Positions 8,892 to 17,933 of a DNA stretch of 44,833 nt are shown piece by piece. Below the pieces are notes generated by a model. It saw only the letters and a list, made by a program, of their open reading frames with translations. It was not told the DNA's origin and did no database searches. A program made the position numbers and the translations under genes. The number at the start of each line of letters is the position of its first letter. Position 1 is the stretch's first letter. The stretch is from assembly GCA_030652755.1 (NCBI GenBank), contig JAUSPV010000008.1, forward strand, positions 1 to 44,833, in the 5' to 3' direction. Origin of the DNA: Caulobacter sp. Its GTDB lineage: Bacteria; Pseudomonadota; Alphaproteobacteria; Caulobacterales; Caulobacteraceae.

Positions 8892-9854
8892 ATGGACACC
8901 GTCGACCCGCGCATCGTCTTCCTGATCCTGATCTTCGCGGCGGTGTTCGCGGCGGGCCAGGCCGTCTGGGGGCTGGTCAGCGTCGCCGGCGCCAAGCGCA
9001 AGGTGAACCGCCGGCTGGCCGTGGCCGAGTCCGCCGGCTCGCTGGAGGCGCTGATCCTGGAGCTGCGCAAGCAGCGCGGCCTGGACAGCAAGGGCGACAG
9101 CCGGATCATGGTCCGCTGGTTCTCCGACCTGGTGATCAGATCGGGCGTGACCTATCAGCCGCGCCGCTGGGCCGCCTATGCGGCGGGCCTGGCCATCGCG
9201 GCCTTCTTCGTGGTCTTCCTGCTGGCCAAGAGCTGGGTGTTCGGCCTCGCCGCCGCGCCGGTCATCGGGCTGGGCCTGCCGTTCGTCTGGCTGAAGATCA
9301 AGGCCGGCGCCCGGGCCAAGGGCATCGGCGCCCAGCTGCCCAACGCGCTGGAGATCATCGTCCGCAGTCTGGAGGCCGGTCACCCGGTGCCGACCGCCGT
9401 GGGCCTGGTCGGACGGGAGATGCCCGACCCGCTGGGCAGCGAGTTCGGCATGCTGGCCGACGAGATCGCCTATGGCGCCACCCTGGAGCAGGGCGTCGGC
9501 CGGCTGGCCGACCGTTGCCGCCACCCCGACGTCGACCTGTTCGCCGCCACCATCCGCCTGCAGGAGCGGGCCGGGGGCAACCTGACCGGCCTTCTGAAAA
9601 TGAACGCCAAGGCGGTGCGCGAGCGCGGCAAGATGCGGATGAAGGTCAAGGCCGCCTCGAGCGAGGGCCGCGCCTCGGCCATCATCCTGACCTCGGCGCC
9701 GTTCGCGGTGATGGGCATCCTCGCCTTCGCCAGTCCGCAGTTCTACGGCGACGTCATCCACGAGAAATTCATCCAGTACGGCCTGATGGGCCTCGGCGGA
9801 TGGATGTTCCTGGGCAACCTGGTCATGCGCCGCATGATCGACATGCGGATCTGA
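8892..9854 (+). CDS. tadB: Tad inner-membrane platform protein TadB (CpaG)
   Basis: A 320-residue T2SSF-family polytopic membrane protein, one of two paralogous platform proteins that couple the CpaF ATPase to pilin assembly. Membrane segments are visible at about 8-28, 95-130 (two helices) and near the C-terminus (about 257-275 and 290-308). The T2SSF cytoplasmic domain (about 150-285) has the typical LPNALEIIVRSLEAGHPV and ERAGGNL stretches. The start is ATG 8892 with GGGAGGG 8 bases upstream; the frame is open 87 bp further upstream inside cpaF but without a plausible RBS. tadC begins 4 bp after its stop. Confidence 0.93.
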   Translation: MDTVDPRIVFLILIFAAVFAAGQAVWGLVSVAGAKRKVNRRLAVAESAGSLEALILELRKQRGLDSKGDSRIMVRWFSDLVIRSGVTYQPRRWAAYAAGLAIAAFFVVFLLAKSWVFGLAAAPVIGLGLPFVWLKIKAGARAKGIGAQLPNALEIIVRSLEAGHPVPTAVGLVGREMPDPLGSEFGMLADEIAYGATLEQGVGRLADRCRHPDVDLFAATIRLQERAGGNLTGLLKMNAKAVRERGKMRMKVKAASSEGRASAIILTSAPFAVMGILAFASPQFYGDVIHEKFIQYGLMGLGGWMFLGNLVMRRMIDMRI

Positions 9855-9858
9855 CGCC

Positions 9859-10800
9859 ATGGACCCGCTGCAACTTCAGACGCTGCTGACCTGGGCGGCC
9901 GTCGCCCTGATCACCCTGGGCGTCGGCGGCGTGGCCTTGCTGGGTGTCCGCGAGGCCCGGATCGGCGTCCGCCGCCGGGCCCGCCTGGCCGGGAACACCC
10001 TCGTCTCGGGGCGCCCCGACAACAGTTCCGCGGCGGTGGCCGGCGTCGTCAGCGGCGTGAAGCGGCTGGGCGACCGCATGGCGATCCAGGATCCGGCCCA
10101 GCTGTCGACCATCCGCGCCATGCTCATCCAGGCCGGCTGGTTCAACCGCGAGGCCGTGGCCTTCTACCTCGGCGCCAAGGCGGCGGCTCTGGCGCTGGCG
10201 GTGGTGGCGACGATGTTCACCGTCCCCTGGGCGCTGAACGGCGGCGGCGGCATGCTGGCCATCTGCGTCGCGGCGGTGTTCGCCGTGGCGGCGATCATGG
10301 GCCCCGAGCAGGTGGTCAAGGCCCGCCGCCGCAAGCTTGAGCTCGAGTACATCGAGGGCTTCCCCGACCTGCTCGACCTGCTGGTCGCCTCGGTGGAGGC
10401 CGGCCTGTCGCTCGACGCCGCCGTCAGTCGCGTCGGCGAGGAGATGGCGCGCCGCTACCCGCATCTGGCCGAGCACCTGAAGTTCCTGACCCTGGAGCTG
10501 CGCGCCGGCCGGGCCCGCAAGGACGCCTGGGCCGCGTTCGCCGAGCGTGTCGGCATCGACGACGCCCGCTCGCTGGCCACCATGTTGCGCCAGTCCGAGG
10601 AGATGGGCACCAGCCTGGGCGAGACCCTGACCGTCTTCTCCGACGACATGCGCTCCAAGCGCATGCTGCGGGCCGAGGAGAAGGCCATGGCCCTGCCGGC
10701 CAAACTGATGATCCCGCTGATCCTGTTCATCTTCCCCTGTCTGATGGGGGTGCTGATCCTGCCGGCGGCCTTCCGGATCGCCGAGCAGTTCTCGCAGTAG
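9859..10800 (+). CDS. tadC: Tad inner-membrane platform protein TadC (CpaH)
   Basis: A 313-residue T2SSF-family membrane protein pairing with TadB. Hydrophobic helices lie at about 10-30, two near 97-145, and one at the C-terminus (LILFIFPCLMGVLILPAA). The cytoplasmic domain contains FPDLLDLLVASVEAGLSLDAA and QSEEMGTSLGETL, standard for TadC. This is the last gene of the locus. The genes that often follow (tadD, tadE, tadF, tadG) are not here, and an unrelated sulfatase starts 87 bp downstream. In the gap, AGTTAC (10829-10834) and GTAACT (10841-10846) form a small hairpin without a U-run, so I do not call it a terminator. Confidence 0.93.
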   Translation: MDPLQLQTLLTWAAVALITLGVGGVALLGVREARIGVRRRARLAGNTLVSGRPDNSSAAVAGVVSGVKRLGDRMAIQDPAQLSTIRAMLIQAGWFNREAVAFYLGAKAAALALAVVATMFTVPWALNGGGGMLAICVAAVFAVAAIMGPEQVVKARRRKLELEYIEGFPDLLDLLVASVEAGLSLDAAVSRVGEEMARRYPHLAEHLKFLTLELRAGRARKDAWAAFAERVGIDDARSLATMLRQSEEMGTSLGETLTVFSDDMRSKRMLRAEEKAMALPAKLMIPLILFIFPCLMGVLILPAAFRIAEQFSQ

Positions 10801-10887
10801 CCGCGCGAATTGACAGCGACGCCGGTTGAGTTACCTTCGAGTAACTGACGGGCGCGCCCAGACGCCCTCAAGCCTCGGGGAGGCGAC

Positions 10888-12684
10888 ATGCGCGCGACAC
10901 CGGCCGGGACCCTGCGGTCCCTGTTCAGCCTTTCGATGGCGATCCTGATCGCGGCGGCGCCCGTCGCCGCGGTGCGCGCGCAGGCGCCCTCGCCGAAGAA
11001 GCCCAACATCGTGATGATCGTCGTCGACGACGCCGCCCTGATGGACTTCGGGGCGTTCGGCGGCGAGGCGCGGACGCCCAACATCGACCGGCTGGCCAGG
11101 CAGGGGGCGATGTTCACCGCCTACCACTCCTCGCCGCTGTGCTCGCCCTCGCGGGCCATGCTGCTGACCGGGGTCGACAACCACCGGGCCGGGGTGGCGA
11201 CGATCGAGGAGATCCTGCCGCCCTCGCAGAAGGACAAGCCCGGCTACGGCCTGCAGTTCGCGCCCGGCGTCTGGACCGTCGCCCGGCGGCTGAAGGCCGA
11301 GGGCTACCGCACCCTGATGGTCGGCAAGTGGCACCTGGGTCACGGCCCCGGCGCGCTGCCGAACGAGAACGGCTTTGACCGTTCGCTGGCGCTGGACGCC
11401 TCGGGGGCCGACAACTGGGGGCCCCGGCCCTACATGCCCTACTACGACAGCGCGCCGTGGTTCGAGGACGGCAAGCCGGTGAAGATGCCGGATCGCTACT
11501 ACTCCTCGGACATCATGGTCGACCGGCTGAAGGGCTACATCGACGAGCGCCCGGCCGGGTCGCAGCCCTTCTACGCCTATCTCGCCTTCCAGGCCGTCCA
11601 CATCCCGGTGCAGGCGCCGAAGGCATACTCCGACCGCTACAAGGGTCGCTTCGACGCCGGCTGGGAGAAGCTGCGCGAGGACCGCGCCGCGCGGGCCCGG
11701 GCGCTGGGCCTGATGCCCGCCGACGCCGCCATTCGCGACCTGCCCGACGACGCCCGCCGCTGGGACCAGCTGACGGCGAAGGAGAAGGCCATCTACGCCC
11801 GCAGCATGGAGGTCTACTCCGGCATGCTGGAGGCCATGGACGCGGCCATCGGTCGGCTGATGGCGCATCTGGAGGCGCGGGGCGAGCTGGACAACACGAT
11901 CTTCGTCGTCACCTCGGACAACGGGCCGGAGCCCAGCGACCCGGTCCATGCGCCCGGCATGAGCCTGTGGATGAAGCTGAACGGCTACCGCTGGACGCTG
12001 AAGGGCCTGGGCGAGAAGGGCAGCCTGGCCTTCATCGGCCGCGAATGGGCTTCAGCCCTGTCGTCCCCAGGCAATCGCTACAAGTTCTACACCTCCCAGG
12101 GCGGCATCCGCGTGCCGCTGATCCTGTCGGGGCCCGGCGTCCCGGGCGGAACACGCGTCAGCTCTCCGGCCTTCGTCACCGACGTCGTCCCGACCCTCGT
12201 CGACCTGGTCGGCGCCCGCGCCCAGCCGGACGCGGTGTCGATGGACGGCCGCAGCCTGCGCCCGGTGCTGACCGGCGCGGCGACCGAGACCTGGGGACCG
12301 AACGAGCCGGTCGGCATCGAGGTCTCCGGCAACGCCGCCCTGTTCCGGGGCAGCCACAAGATCGTCCGCGACATGCCGCCGGTCGGCGACGGCCAGTGGC
12401 GGCTTTACGACCTCGCGAAGGATCCGGGCGAGACCACGGATCTGGCACAGGCGCAGCCGGCCCTCTTCAAGCAGATGCTCGCCGACTACGCCGCCTATGA
12501 GGCCAGGGTCGGCGTCCAGCCTCTGCCGGAAGGCTACACGACGCAGAACCAGCTTATGGACAACGCCATGGGCAAGCAGCGGCCGAGGATCGTCATCATG
12601 GGCCTGCTGCTGCTCGGCGTCGTCGGCGGCCTGATCGCCGGCGCGGTGCTGCTGATCCGCCGCCGACGCGCGAAGGCGGCATGA
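10888..12684 (+). CDS. Type I sulfatase with C-terminal membrane anchor
   Basis: A 598-residue exported arylsulfatase-type enzyme that should hydrolyse a sulfate ester in the periplasm or at the outer face of the inner membrane. The signal sequence spans about 1-31. The metal-binding Asp pair is in IVVDDAA. The modification motif C-S-P-S-R starts at Cys85 (LCSPSRAMLLTG) and fits conversion to formylglycine by an FGE/SumF-type enzyme, not present in this window. KWHLGHG and VTSDNGPEP supply further active-site residues. The C-terminus has a clear hydrophobic helix (about 568-590) followed by RRRRAK, an anchor most sulfatases lack. GGGGAGG precedes the ATG. The stop overlaps the next start by 4 bp (ATGA). 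The substrate cannot be told. Confidence 0.9.
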   Translation: MRATPAGTLRSLFSLSMAILIAAAPVAAVRAQAPSPKKPNIVMIVVDDAALMDFGAFGGEARTPNIDRLARQGAMFTAYHSSPLCSPSRAMLLTGVDNHRAGVATIEEILPPSQKDKPGYGLQFAPGVWTVARRLKAEGYRTLMVGKWHLGHGPGALPNENGFDRSLALDASGADNWGPRPYMPYYDSAPWFEDGKPVKMPDRYYSSDIMVDRLKGYIDERPAGSQPFYAYLAFQAVHIPVQAPKAYSDRYKGRFDAGWEKLREDRAARARALGLMPADAAIRDLPDDARRWDQLTAKEKAIYARSMEVYSGMLEAMDAAIGRLMAHLEARGELDNTIFVVTSDNGPEPSDPVHAPGMSLWMKLNGYRWTLKGLGEKGSLAFIGREWASALSSPGNRYKFYTSQGGIRVPLILSGPGVPGGTRVSSPAFVTDVVPTLVDLVGARAQPDAVSMDGRSLRPVLTGAATETWGPNEPVGIEVSGNAALFRGSHKIVRDMPPVGDGQWRLYDLAKDPGETTDLAQAQPALFKQMLADYAAYEARVGVQPLPEGYTTQNQLMDNAMGKQRPRIVIMGLLLLGVVGGLIAGAVLLIRRRRAKAA

Positions 12685-13754
12685 CGAGGCGCTGGCGCCT
12701 TCACGGGCTCAAGCAGTCGTACTTCACCGGCAAGCTGGAGGGCTACCTGCGGGTGAAAGGCGTGCCGTTCGACTTCGTCGAGATGGACACCGCCGACTTC
12801 CGCGCCTGCGGCCGGGCGACAGGGGTGCTGCAGATGCCGCAGCTGCAGGCTCCGGACGGCCGGTGGCTGACGGACACGACGGCCATCCTCCGCCACTTCG
12901 AGGCCGAGCGACCCGAGCCGGCGCTGCAACCCTCCGGCCCGGTCGCCGCCTTCCTGAGCCTGTTCCTCGAGGACGCCTTCGACGAGTGGCTGTGGCGGCC
13001 GGCGCTCTACTACCGCTGGGCCTTTCACGAGGACTCGCGGCTGATGGGCCGACAGCTCGGCCGCACCATCCTCGGCGATGTGCCCGGGCCGCTGGGCCTG
13101 CGCGCCCTGATCATCCGCCGCCGCCAGCAGCGCACCTTCCTGCGCGAGGACGGCGTGACCCGTGAAACCGCGCCGCTGGTCGAGGCGATCTACGCCGATG
13201 CGCTGGCCGCGCTCGAGCCGATCTTCGCCCGTCGCCCCTTCCTGTTCGGCGAGCGGCCGGTGGCGGCGGACTTCGGCCTGTTCGGCCCGATGTTCCGGCA
13301 TTTCTTTTCCGACCCGACGCCGGCCGCCATCATGCGCGAGACAGCGCCCAACGTGCTGGCCTGGGTGTCGCGGCTCTGGGCCCTGACACCGGAGGCCGCC
13401 GCGGCCGCGCTCCGGCCGGTGGACGCCCCCGCCGACCTCGATCCGCTGCTCAAGCTGGCGGCGCATGAGCACCTGACAGAGCTGGCGGCCAACCTGGACG
13501 CCGTCACGGACCGGCGGCGCGAAGCGGTCTTCGACCTGCGGGGCGCCCGCTGGCGGACGCCGGTCTCGCCCTATTGCGCGGCCTGCCTGATCGATCTGCG
13601 GACGCTCCATGCGGCGCTGTCGCCGACCGACCGGGCGACCGTCGACGCCCGGCTCGGGCCGGCCGCGGCGCACCTTCGGGGCCCGGTTGTGGCGCTTCCC
13701 CCCGCGCTCACACCGCAGGTCGGCGAGCGGCCGAGGAACCATCGCTGGGCCTGA
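12681..13754 (+). CDS. Glutathione S-transferase family protein
   Basis: A 357-residue protein with an N-terminal thioredoxin-like GST domain (about 4-82: LHGLKQSYFTGKLEGYLRVKG, then MPQL and a DTTAIL segment like the GST glutathione-binding DSxAI motif) and a helical C-terminal GST domain (about 95-235, containing FLFGERPVAADFGLFG). A further ~110 residues (about 245-357) match nothing I recognise. At 357 residues it is longer than the usual 200-230 residue GST. It overlaps the sulfatase gene by ATGA, suggesting translational coupling, but no mechanistic link to sulfatase activity is evident. The gene ends before a strong bidirectional terminator. Confidence 0.85.
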   Translation: MTRRWRLHGLKQSYFTGKLEGYLRVKGVPFDFVEMDTADFRACGRATGVLQMPQLQAPDGRWLTDTTAILRHFEAERPEPALQPSGPVAAFLSLFLEDAFDEWLWRPALYYRWAFHEDSRLMGRQLGRTILGDVPGPLGLRALIIRRRQQRTFLREDGVTRETAPLVEAIYADALAALEPIFARRPFLFGERPVAADFGLFGPMFRHFFSDPTPAAIMRETAPNVLAWVSRLWALTPEAAAAALRPVDAPADLDPLLKLAAHEHLTELAANLDAVTDRRREAVFDLRGARWRTPVSPYCAACLIDLRTLHAALSPTDRATVDARLGPAAAHLRGPVVALPPALTPQVGERPRNHRWA

Positions 13755-13782
13755 CGGGCAGCCCCGCGGCGGACAAGAAAAA

Positions 13783-13820
13783 GGCCCCGCCGGTTTCCCG
13801 GTGGGGCCCTCGTTCTTTTT
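13783..13820. terminator. Bidirectional intrinsic terminator
   Basis: GGCCCCGCCGG and CCGGTGGGGCC form an 11-bp stem with one G-T pair and a short loop (13783-13808). A T-rich tract (CGTTCTTTTT) follows on the plus strand and an A-run precedes it, acting as a T-run for the minus strand. It lies between the convergent GST and BI-1 family genes and can serve both. Confidence 0.88.
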
Positions 13821-13834
13821 AGTCCTTGTGACCG

Positions 13835-14587
13835 CTACTCGCGGCGAACGCCCAGGAAGGCCATCAGGAACTGGAACAGGTTGATGAAGTCCAGGTAGAG
13901 GCTCAGCGCACCCATGTTGGTGGCCACGGCCATGCTCTCGCCGTGATCCTTGACGTCGTAGTAGGTCATCTTCAGGCGCTGGGTGTCGTAGGCGATCAGG
14001 CCGGAGAAGATCAGAACGCCGAGGGCGTTGATGATCCAGTACAGCGCCGGCAGGTTCATGAACATGTTCACGAGGCTGGCGATGATCAGGCCCCACACGC
14101 CCATGATCAGGAAGCTGCCCATGCCCGTCAGGTTCTTCTTGGTGGTGTAACCGACCAGGCTCAGCGCGCCGAACGAGGTGGCGGTGATCAGGAAGGTCAT
14201 GAAGACCGAGGCGCCGGTGTAGGCCAGCAGCCAGATGCCCAGGCCCGCGCCGATGGCGGTGACCAGGGTCCAGTAGTAGATGCCCGACTGCTTGGCGGTC
14301 ATGTTGCGCGCGGTGAACATCACCACCAGCACCATGGCCAGAGGCGCGAAGCGGACGATCTGGCCCAGCATCGTGAAGCCAGCCAGGCGGCCCGTCTCGG
14401 TCGTCACATACAGCAGGCTGGTGATCGCCGGGATCGAGGAGGTGGCGTAGGCCAGAGCCGCAGACAGCAGCAGGCCCAAGGCCATTTTGTTGTACACGCC
14501 GAGCATGAAGGCGCGCAGTCCCGCGTCGATCGACATGTCGGCCGTTTGCGGAATCGAGCGCGCGCTTCCGCGTTCGAAGTCGCTCAT
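13835..14587 (-). CDS. Bax inhibitor-1 / YccA family membrane protein
   Basis: A 250-residue polytopic inner-membrane protein of the BI-1 (TMBIM/YccA/YbhL) family. About seven hydrophobic helices follow a short cytoplasmic N-terminus (MSDFERGSARSIPQTADMSI). The family-typical C-terminal part includes GLIAYDTQRLK and LSLYLDFINLFQFLM, with the conserved Asp of the BI-1 signature. Bacterial members are implicated in Ca2+ leak or in FtsH modulation; its role here cannot be derived from context. It is monocistronic: the terminator lies just downstream, and 80 bp separate its start from the next minus-strand gene end. A purine-rich GAAAGGG precedes the ATG. Confidence 0.95.
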   Translation of the reverse strand: MSDFERGSARSIPQTADMSIDAGLRAFMLGVYNKMALGLLLSAALAYATSSIPAITSLLYVTTETGRLAGFTMLGQIVRFAPLAMVLVVMFTARNMTAKQSGIYYWTLVTAIGAGLGIWLLAYTGASVFMTFLITATSFGALSLVGYTTKKNLTGMGSFLIMGVWGLIIASLVNMFMNLPALYWIINALGVLIFSGLIAYDTQRLKMTYYDVKDHGESMAVATNMGALSLYLDFINLFQFLMAFLGVRRE

Positions 14588-14667
14588 GGAAAAACCCTTT
14601 CAAGGCGCCCCTGATGGACGCTCGCTAGATATCGGGTGTGAAGCGGTCTGACGCAAGCGGAACCGGA

Positions 14668-17196
14668 CTATTCAGTGCGCAGAACCGGGGCGGGGCGTTT
14701 CGACAGGGCCTGCATGGCGGCCAGCAGGCCGCCGATGAAGGCCAGGCCCGAGGCGCCGCCGAGCAGGGCGGCGACCCCGCCCCAATCGACGCTCCAGTCG
14801 GCCTCGAAGACCAGAACCACCACCGGCCAGGCCGCCGTGTAGCCCAGCGCCACGCCCGCGACCCCGGCGATCACCCCGACCGCGCCGTACTCGACGCCAT
14901 AGGCGGTCAGGATCTGCAGCCGCGAGCCGCCCAGCACTTTCAGCGTCGCCGCCTCCCGCGCCCGGGCCCGCGCGCCGGCCGCGATGGCGCCGGCCAGCAC
15001 CAGCAGTCCGGCCAGGGCCGCCACGCCCGCCGCGCCGCGCACGGCCAGCGCCAGACGGTCGAACATATCCGTCGCCGCCTCCAGCTGCTCGCGCACGCTG
15101 ATGACGTTGACCATCGGGAACGACTGGCCCAGCGCCCGGGTGACGCGGTCCTCCTGGGCCTTGTCGGCCTTGGCGATGGCCACCTGCCGCAGGCTGGCGC
15201 CCTCCAGGGCGCTGGGGCTCAGGATCACCGCGAAGGCGGGGCCGAACCCGCCCCACTCGACCTTGCGCAGCACCGCCACCTTCACGTCGATCTCGCGACC
15301 CAGCACCGAGATCGTGATCAGGTCGCCGACCTTCAGGCCGCCGCCCCTGGCCGCGTCCTCCTCCAGCGCCACCAGCGGTGGCCCGGCGTAGCCGTCAGCC
15401 CACCACTTGCCGGAGACGATGCCGGCGTCATTGGGTTCCGCCCCGATGGCCGACATGCCGATGTCGTTGTCATAGGCCCAGCGCTCGCCCTCGGCGATCT
15501 GCTCGCGGTCGACGATCTCGCCCTTCACCCGCACGATCCGGCCGGTGAAATAGGGCGCGCGCAGCCAGTTCTGGTCGGTCAGCGGCCGGCCGAACGCCTG
15601 ACGGACCACGGCGTCGAATTCCGGGATTCGTTCGCCGGGGATCTCGGTGAAGACCATGGCCGGGGCGGTCTTCGGCGCCACGGTGCTGATCTGGTTTAGC
15701 AGGGCCGACTGGATCAGCACCACCGCCGACAGCAGGGCGACGCCAAGGCCGATGGCGGGCGCCGCCGTGCGGGCCGCCGAGCGGGGTCCGGCGAGGTTGG
15801 CGATGCCGATCTTCACCGGCCCCCGGGTCAGGCCGCGCGCCTTGCCGGCCAGCCAGGCCGCGCCGCGCCCCAGCGCCCAGAGCAGGCCGAACGAGACCGC
15901 CACCCCGGCGATCATGATCCCGGCCGCCATCGGCGTCGGGGCGGTGATGACGGCCAGACCGGCCAGACCCAGCCCGGCGAGGATGGCGACAATGACCTCG
16001 ACCCCGAAGGTCAGCCGGCCGCCGAGATCGCGCCGGAACAGCGACGACGGCGGCGTCGTCCGGGCCCGGGCCAGCGGGGCCAGGCTGAAGGCGGCGGCGG
16101 CCAGCAGGCCGAAGGCGGCCGCCTTGACCAGCGGCATGGGATAGACGGCGAACAGCGCCGGCACGGGCAGGTCGTCGCCCGCGAGCTGTCCCAGCACCAG
16201 CGGGGCGACCGCCCCGATCGCCAGGCCGATGGCCACGCCCAGCAGCGACAGCGCGCCGATCTGGATCAGGTAGGTGTTGCGGATCAGCGCGCCCTCCGCG
16301 CCCAGCGCCTTGAGGATGGCGATCGAGGCCTTGCGCTGTTCGAGATAGGCGCTGACGGCGCCGGCGACGCCCAGGCCCCCGGCGACCAGCGAGGCCAGGC
16401 CGATGAAGCCGAGGAAATACTCCAGCTGGTCGATCAGCCGCTTGATGCCGGTCGCGGCGTCGTTGCGGCCGCGGGCGGAGAAGTCCCGGGCCTGAAGCCC
16501 CTTCACCAGCCGGTCGACCGAGGCGTTGGAGGCAAGGTCGGGTCTCAGCGCGATGCGGACGGTCTCGCCGGTGTCGGGCAGGCCTTCCTGCAGGAATCCG
16601 CCCTTCTCGACCGCCTCGACCGTGGTCAGCACGCGCGGGCCCAGCGAAAAGCCGCGACCCAGCCGGTCGGGCTCCGACATCAGCACGGCGCGGGCCACGA
16701 ACGGCGCCTCGCCGACCAGGAAGCGGTCGCCCAGCTTCAGGTTCAGCCGGTCGAGCAGCGTCTGCTCCACCGCCGCGCCGGCGGCGTCGCCCTCCGGCAG
16801 GAAGGCTTCGGCGAGCGTGGCCGCGCCTTTGATCTCCACCGTCCCGGCCAGCGGATAGCTCCCCGACACGCCACGCAGCTCGACCAGCCGCCGCTCGCCC
16901 GTGGCGGTCTCGGCCATGGCCATGGAGGCGACGGAGTAGGCGGTCTCGCCCAGGGCCTCGAAGCGGGTCCGGTCGGCGGGTGTGAAGCGGCGGCCCTCGA
17001 CGCTGACCCGCAGGTCGCCGCCGAGGATTTCCCGCGCCTCCGACGCCAGGCCGCGCCGGAAGGCCTCCGCCGTCGAGCCGGCGGCGGCGATGGCGGCGAC
17101 GCCCAGGGCCAGGCAGGCCAGGAAGATGCGGAAGCCGGCCACGCCCGAGCGCAGCTCGCGCCCGGCGAAGCGGAAGGACAGGGGCAGCTCGCTCAC
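14668..17196 (-). CDS. ABC transporter permease, FtsX/YbbP type
   Basis: An 842-residue permease with a membrane helix at about 22-42, a periplasmic MacB-like domain, FtsX-type transmembrane blocks near 250-370 and 720-835, and several extra central helices (about 395-520). This long ten-helix layout is that of YbbP in the YbbA-YbbP exporter. It ends RPAPVLRTE. Its start overlaps the stop of the upstream ATPase gene by 4 bp, so the two proteins are made together. Location next to a TesA-like esterase gene matches the conserved tesA-ybbA-ybbP neighbourhood known in many proteobacteria. The substrate is not known; lipid or lysophospholipid handling is an inference from the neighbour. Confidence 0.9.
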   Translation of the reverse strand: MSELPLSFRFAGRELRSGVAGFRIFLACLALGVAAIAAAGSTAEAFRRGLASEAREILGGDLRVSVEGRRFTPADRTRFEALGETAYSVASMAMAETATGERRLVELRGVSGSYPLAGTVEIKGAATLAEAFLPEGDAAGAAVEQTLLDRLNLKLGDRFLVGEAPFVARAVLMSEPDRLGRGFSLGPRVLTTVEAVEKGGFLQEGLPDTGETVRIALRPDLASNASVDRLVKGLQARDFSARGRNDAATGIKRLIDQLEYFLGFIGLASLVAGGLGVAGAVSAYLEQRKASIAILKALGAEGALIRNTYLIQIGALSLLGVAIGLAIGAVAPLVLGQLAGDDLPVPALFAVYPMPLVKAAAFGLLAAAAFSLAPLARARTTPPSSLFRRDLGGRLTFGVEVIVAILAGLGLAGLAVITAPTPMAAGIMIAGVAVSFGLLWALGRGAAWLAGKARGLTRGPVKIGIANLAGPRSAARTAAPAIGLGVALLSAVVLIQSALLNQISTVAPKTAPAMVFTEIPGERIPEFDAVVRQAFGRPLTDQNWLRAPYFTGRIVRVKGEIVDREQIAEGERWAYDNDIGMSAIGAEPNDAGIVSGKWWADGYAGPPLVALEEDAARGGGLKVGDLITISVLGREIDVKVAVLRKVEWGGFGPAFAVILSPSALEGASLRQVAIAKADKAQEDRVTRALGQSFPMVNVISVREQLEAATDMFDRLALAVRGAAGVAALAGLLVLAGAIAAGARARAREAATLKVLGGSRLQILTAYGVEYGAVGVIAGVAGVALGYTAAWPVVVLVFEADWSVDWGGVAALLGGASGLAFIGGLLAAMQALSKRPAPVLRTE

Positions 17197-17882
17197 GCCG
17201 GATCCACCACCAGGCCGCCGCCCATGACGATCTGGCGGTCGGCGCGGGCCGCCAGCGCCGGATCGTGGGTGACCAGCACCAGCGCCGCGCCGGTCTCGGC
17301 GACCAGCTCGAACATCAGCTCGGCCACGCCCGAGGCGTTGGCGGCGTCGAGATTGCCGGTCGGCTCGTCGGCGAACAGCAACTCGGGCTGGATGGCCAGG
17401 GCGCGGGCCAGGGCGACCCGCTGCTGCTCGCCGCCGCTCAGCTGGTGCGGATAGTGGCGCAGGCGTTCGGTGAGACCCACGCGGGCCAGCCAGTCGCGGG
17501 CGGTCTTGCCCGCCGCGCTGCGGCCGGCGATCTCCAGCGGCGCGGAGACGTTTTCCTCGGCCGTCATGTTGGGCAGCAGGTGGAAGGACTGGAAGACCAG
17601 CGACACCTTGCCCCGGCGAAGCTTCGCGCGCCCGTCCTCGCCCAGCCGGCCCAGGTCCTGACCAAACAGGCGCACGGTTCCCGAGGTCGGCTGCTCCAGC
17701 CCGGCGGCCACGGCGATCAGCGACGACTTGCCCGAACCGGACGGCCCGACCACCGCCACACGTTCGCCCGGCTCGACTGTCAGACTGACGCCCCGAAGAA
17801 TTTCCACCGGTCCCGCGGCCGAGGGCAGCGTCAGGGTGACCGCGTCGAGGGAGAGCGGCGTCGTGGTCGATGCGTCGAACAT
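17193..17882 (-). CDS. ABC transporter ATP-binding protein, YbbA/LolD type
   Basis: A 229-residue MacB/LolD-class ATPase. Walker A is GPSGSGKSS (46-54), the Q-loop is LVFQSFHLLP (95-104), the ABC signature is LSGGEQQRVAL (148-158), Walker B is LLFADEPTGNLD (168-179) and the switch His is in LVTHDP. The start is ATG at 17882; the frame stays open much further upstream over the divergent esterase gene but without homology. It partners the permease with which it overlaps. Only 51 bp separate it from the divergent tesA-like gene, so promoters for both must lie in or beyond that gap. Confidence 0.94.
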   Translation of the reverse strand: MFDASTTTPLSLDAVTLTLPSAAGPVEILRGVSLTVEPGERVAVVGPSGSGKSSLIAVAAGLEQPTSGTVRLFGQDLGRLGEDGRAKLRRGKVSLVFQSFHLLPNMTAEENVSAPLEIAGRSAAGKTARDWLARVGLTERLRHYPHQLSGGEQQRVALARALAIQPELLFADEPTGNLDAANASGVAELMFELVAETGAALVLVTHDPALAARADRQIVMGGGLVVDPA

Positions 17883-17933
17883 GTGCGGGGGACGTTTTCC
17901 GGTGGGCCTGTACACCCTATGTAGGACGAAGCC

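Noticed and set aside
10829..10846. Terminator after tadC
   Set aside because: AGTTAC/GTAACT is only a 6-bp stem and no T-run follows; it could as easily be a small dyad in the sulfatase promoter.
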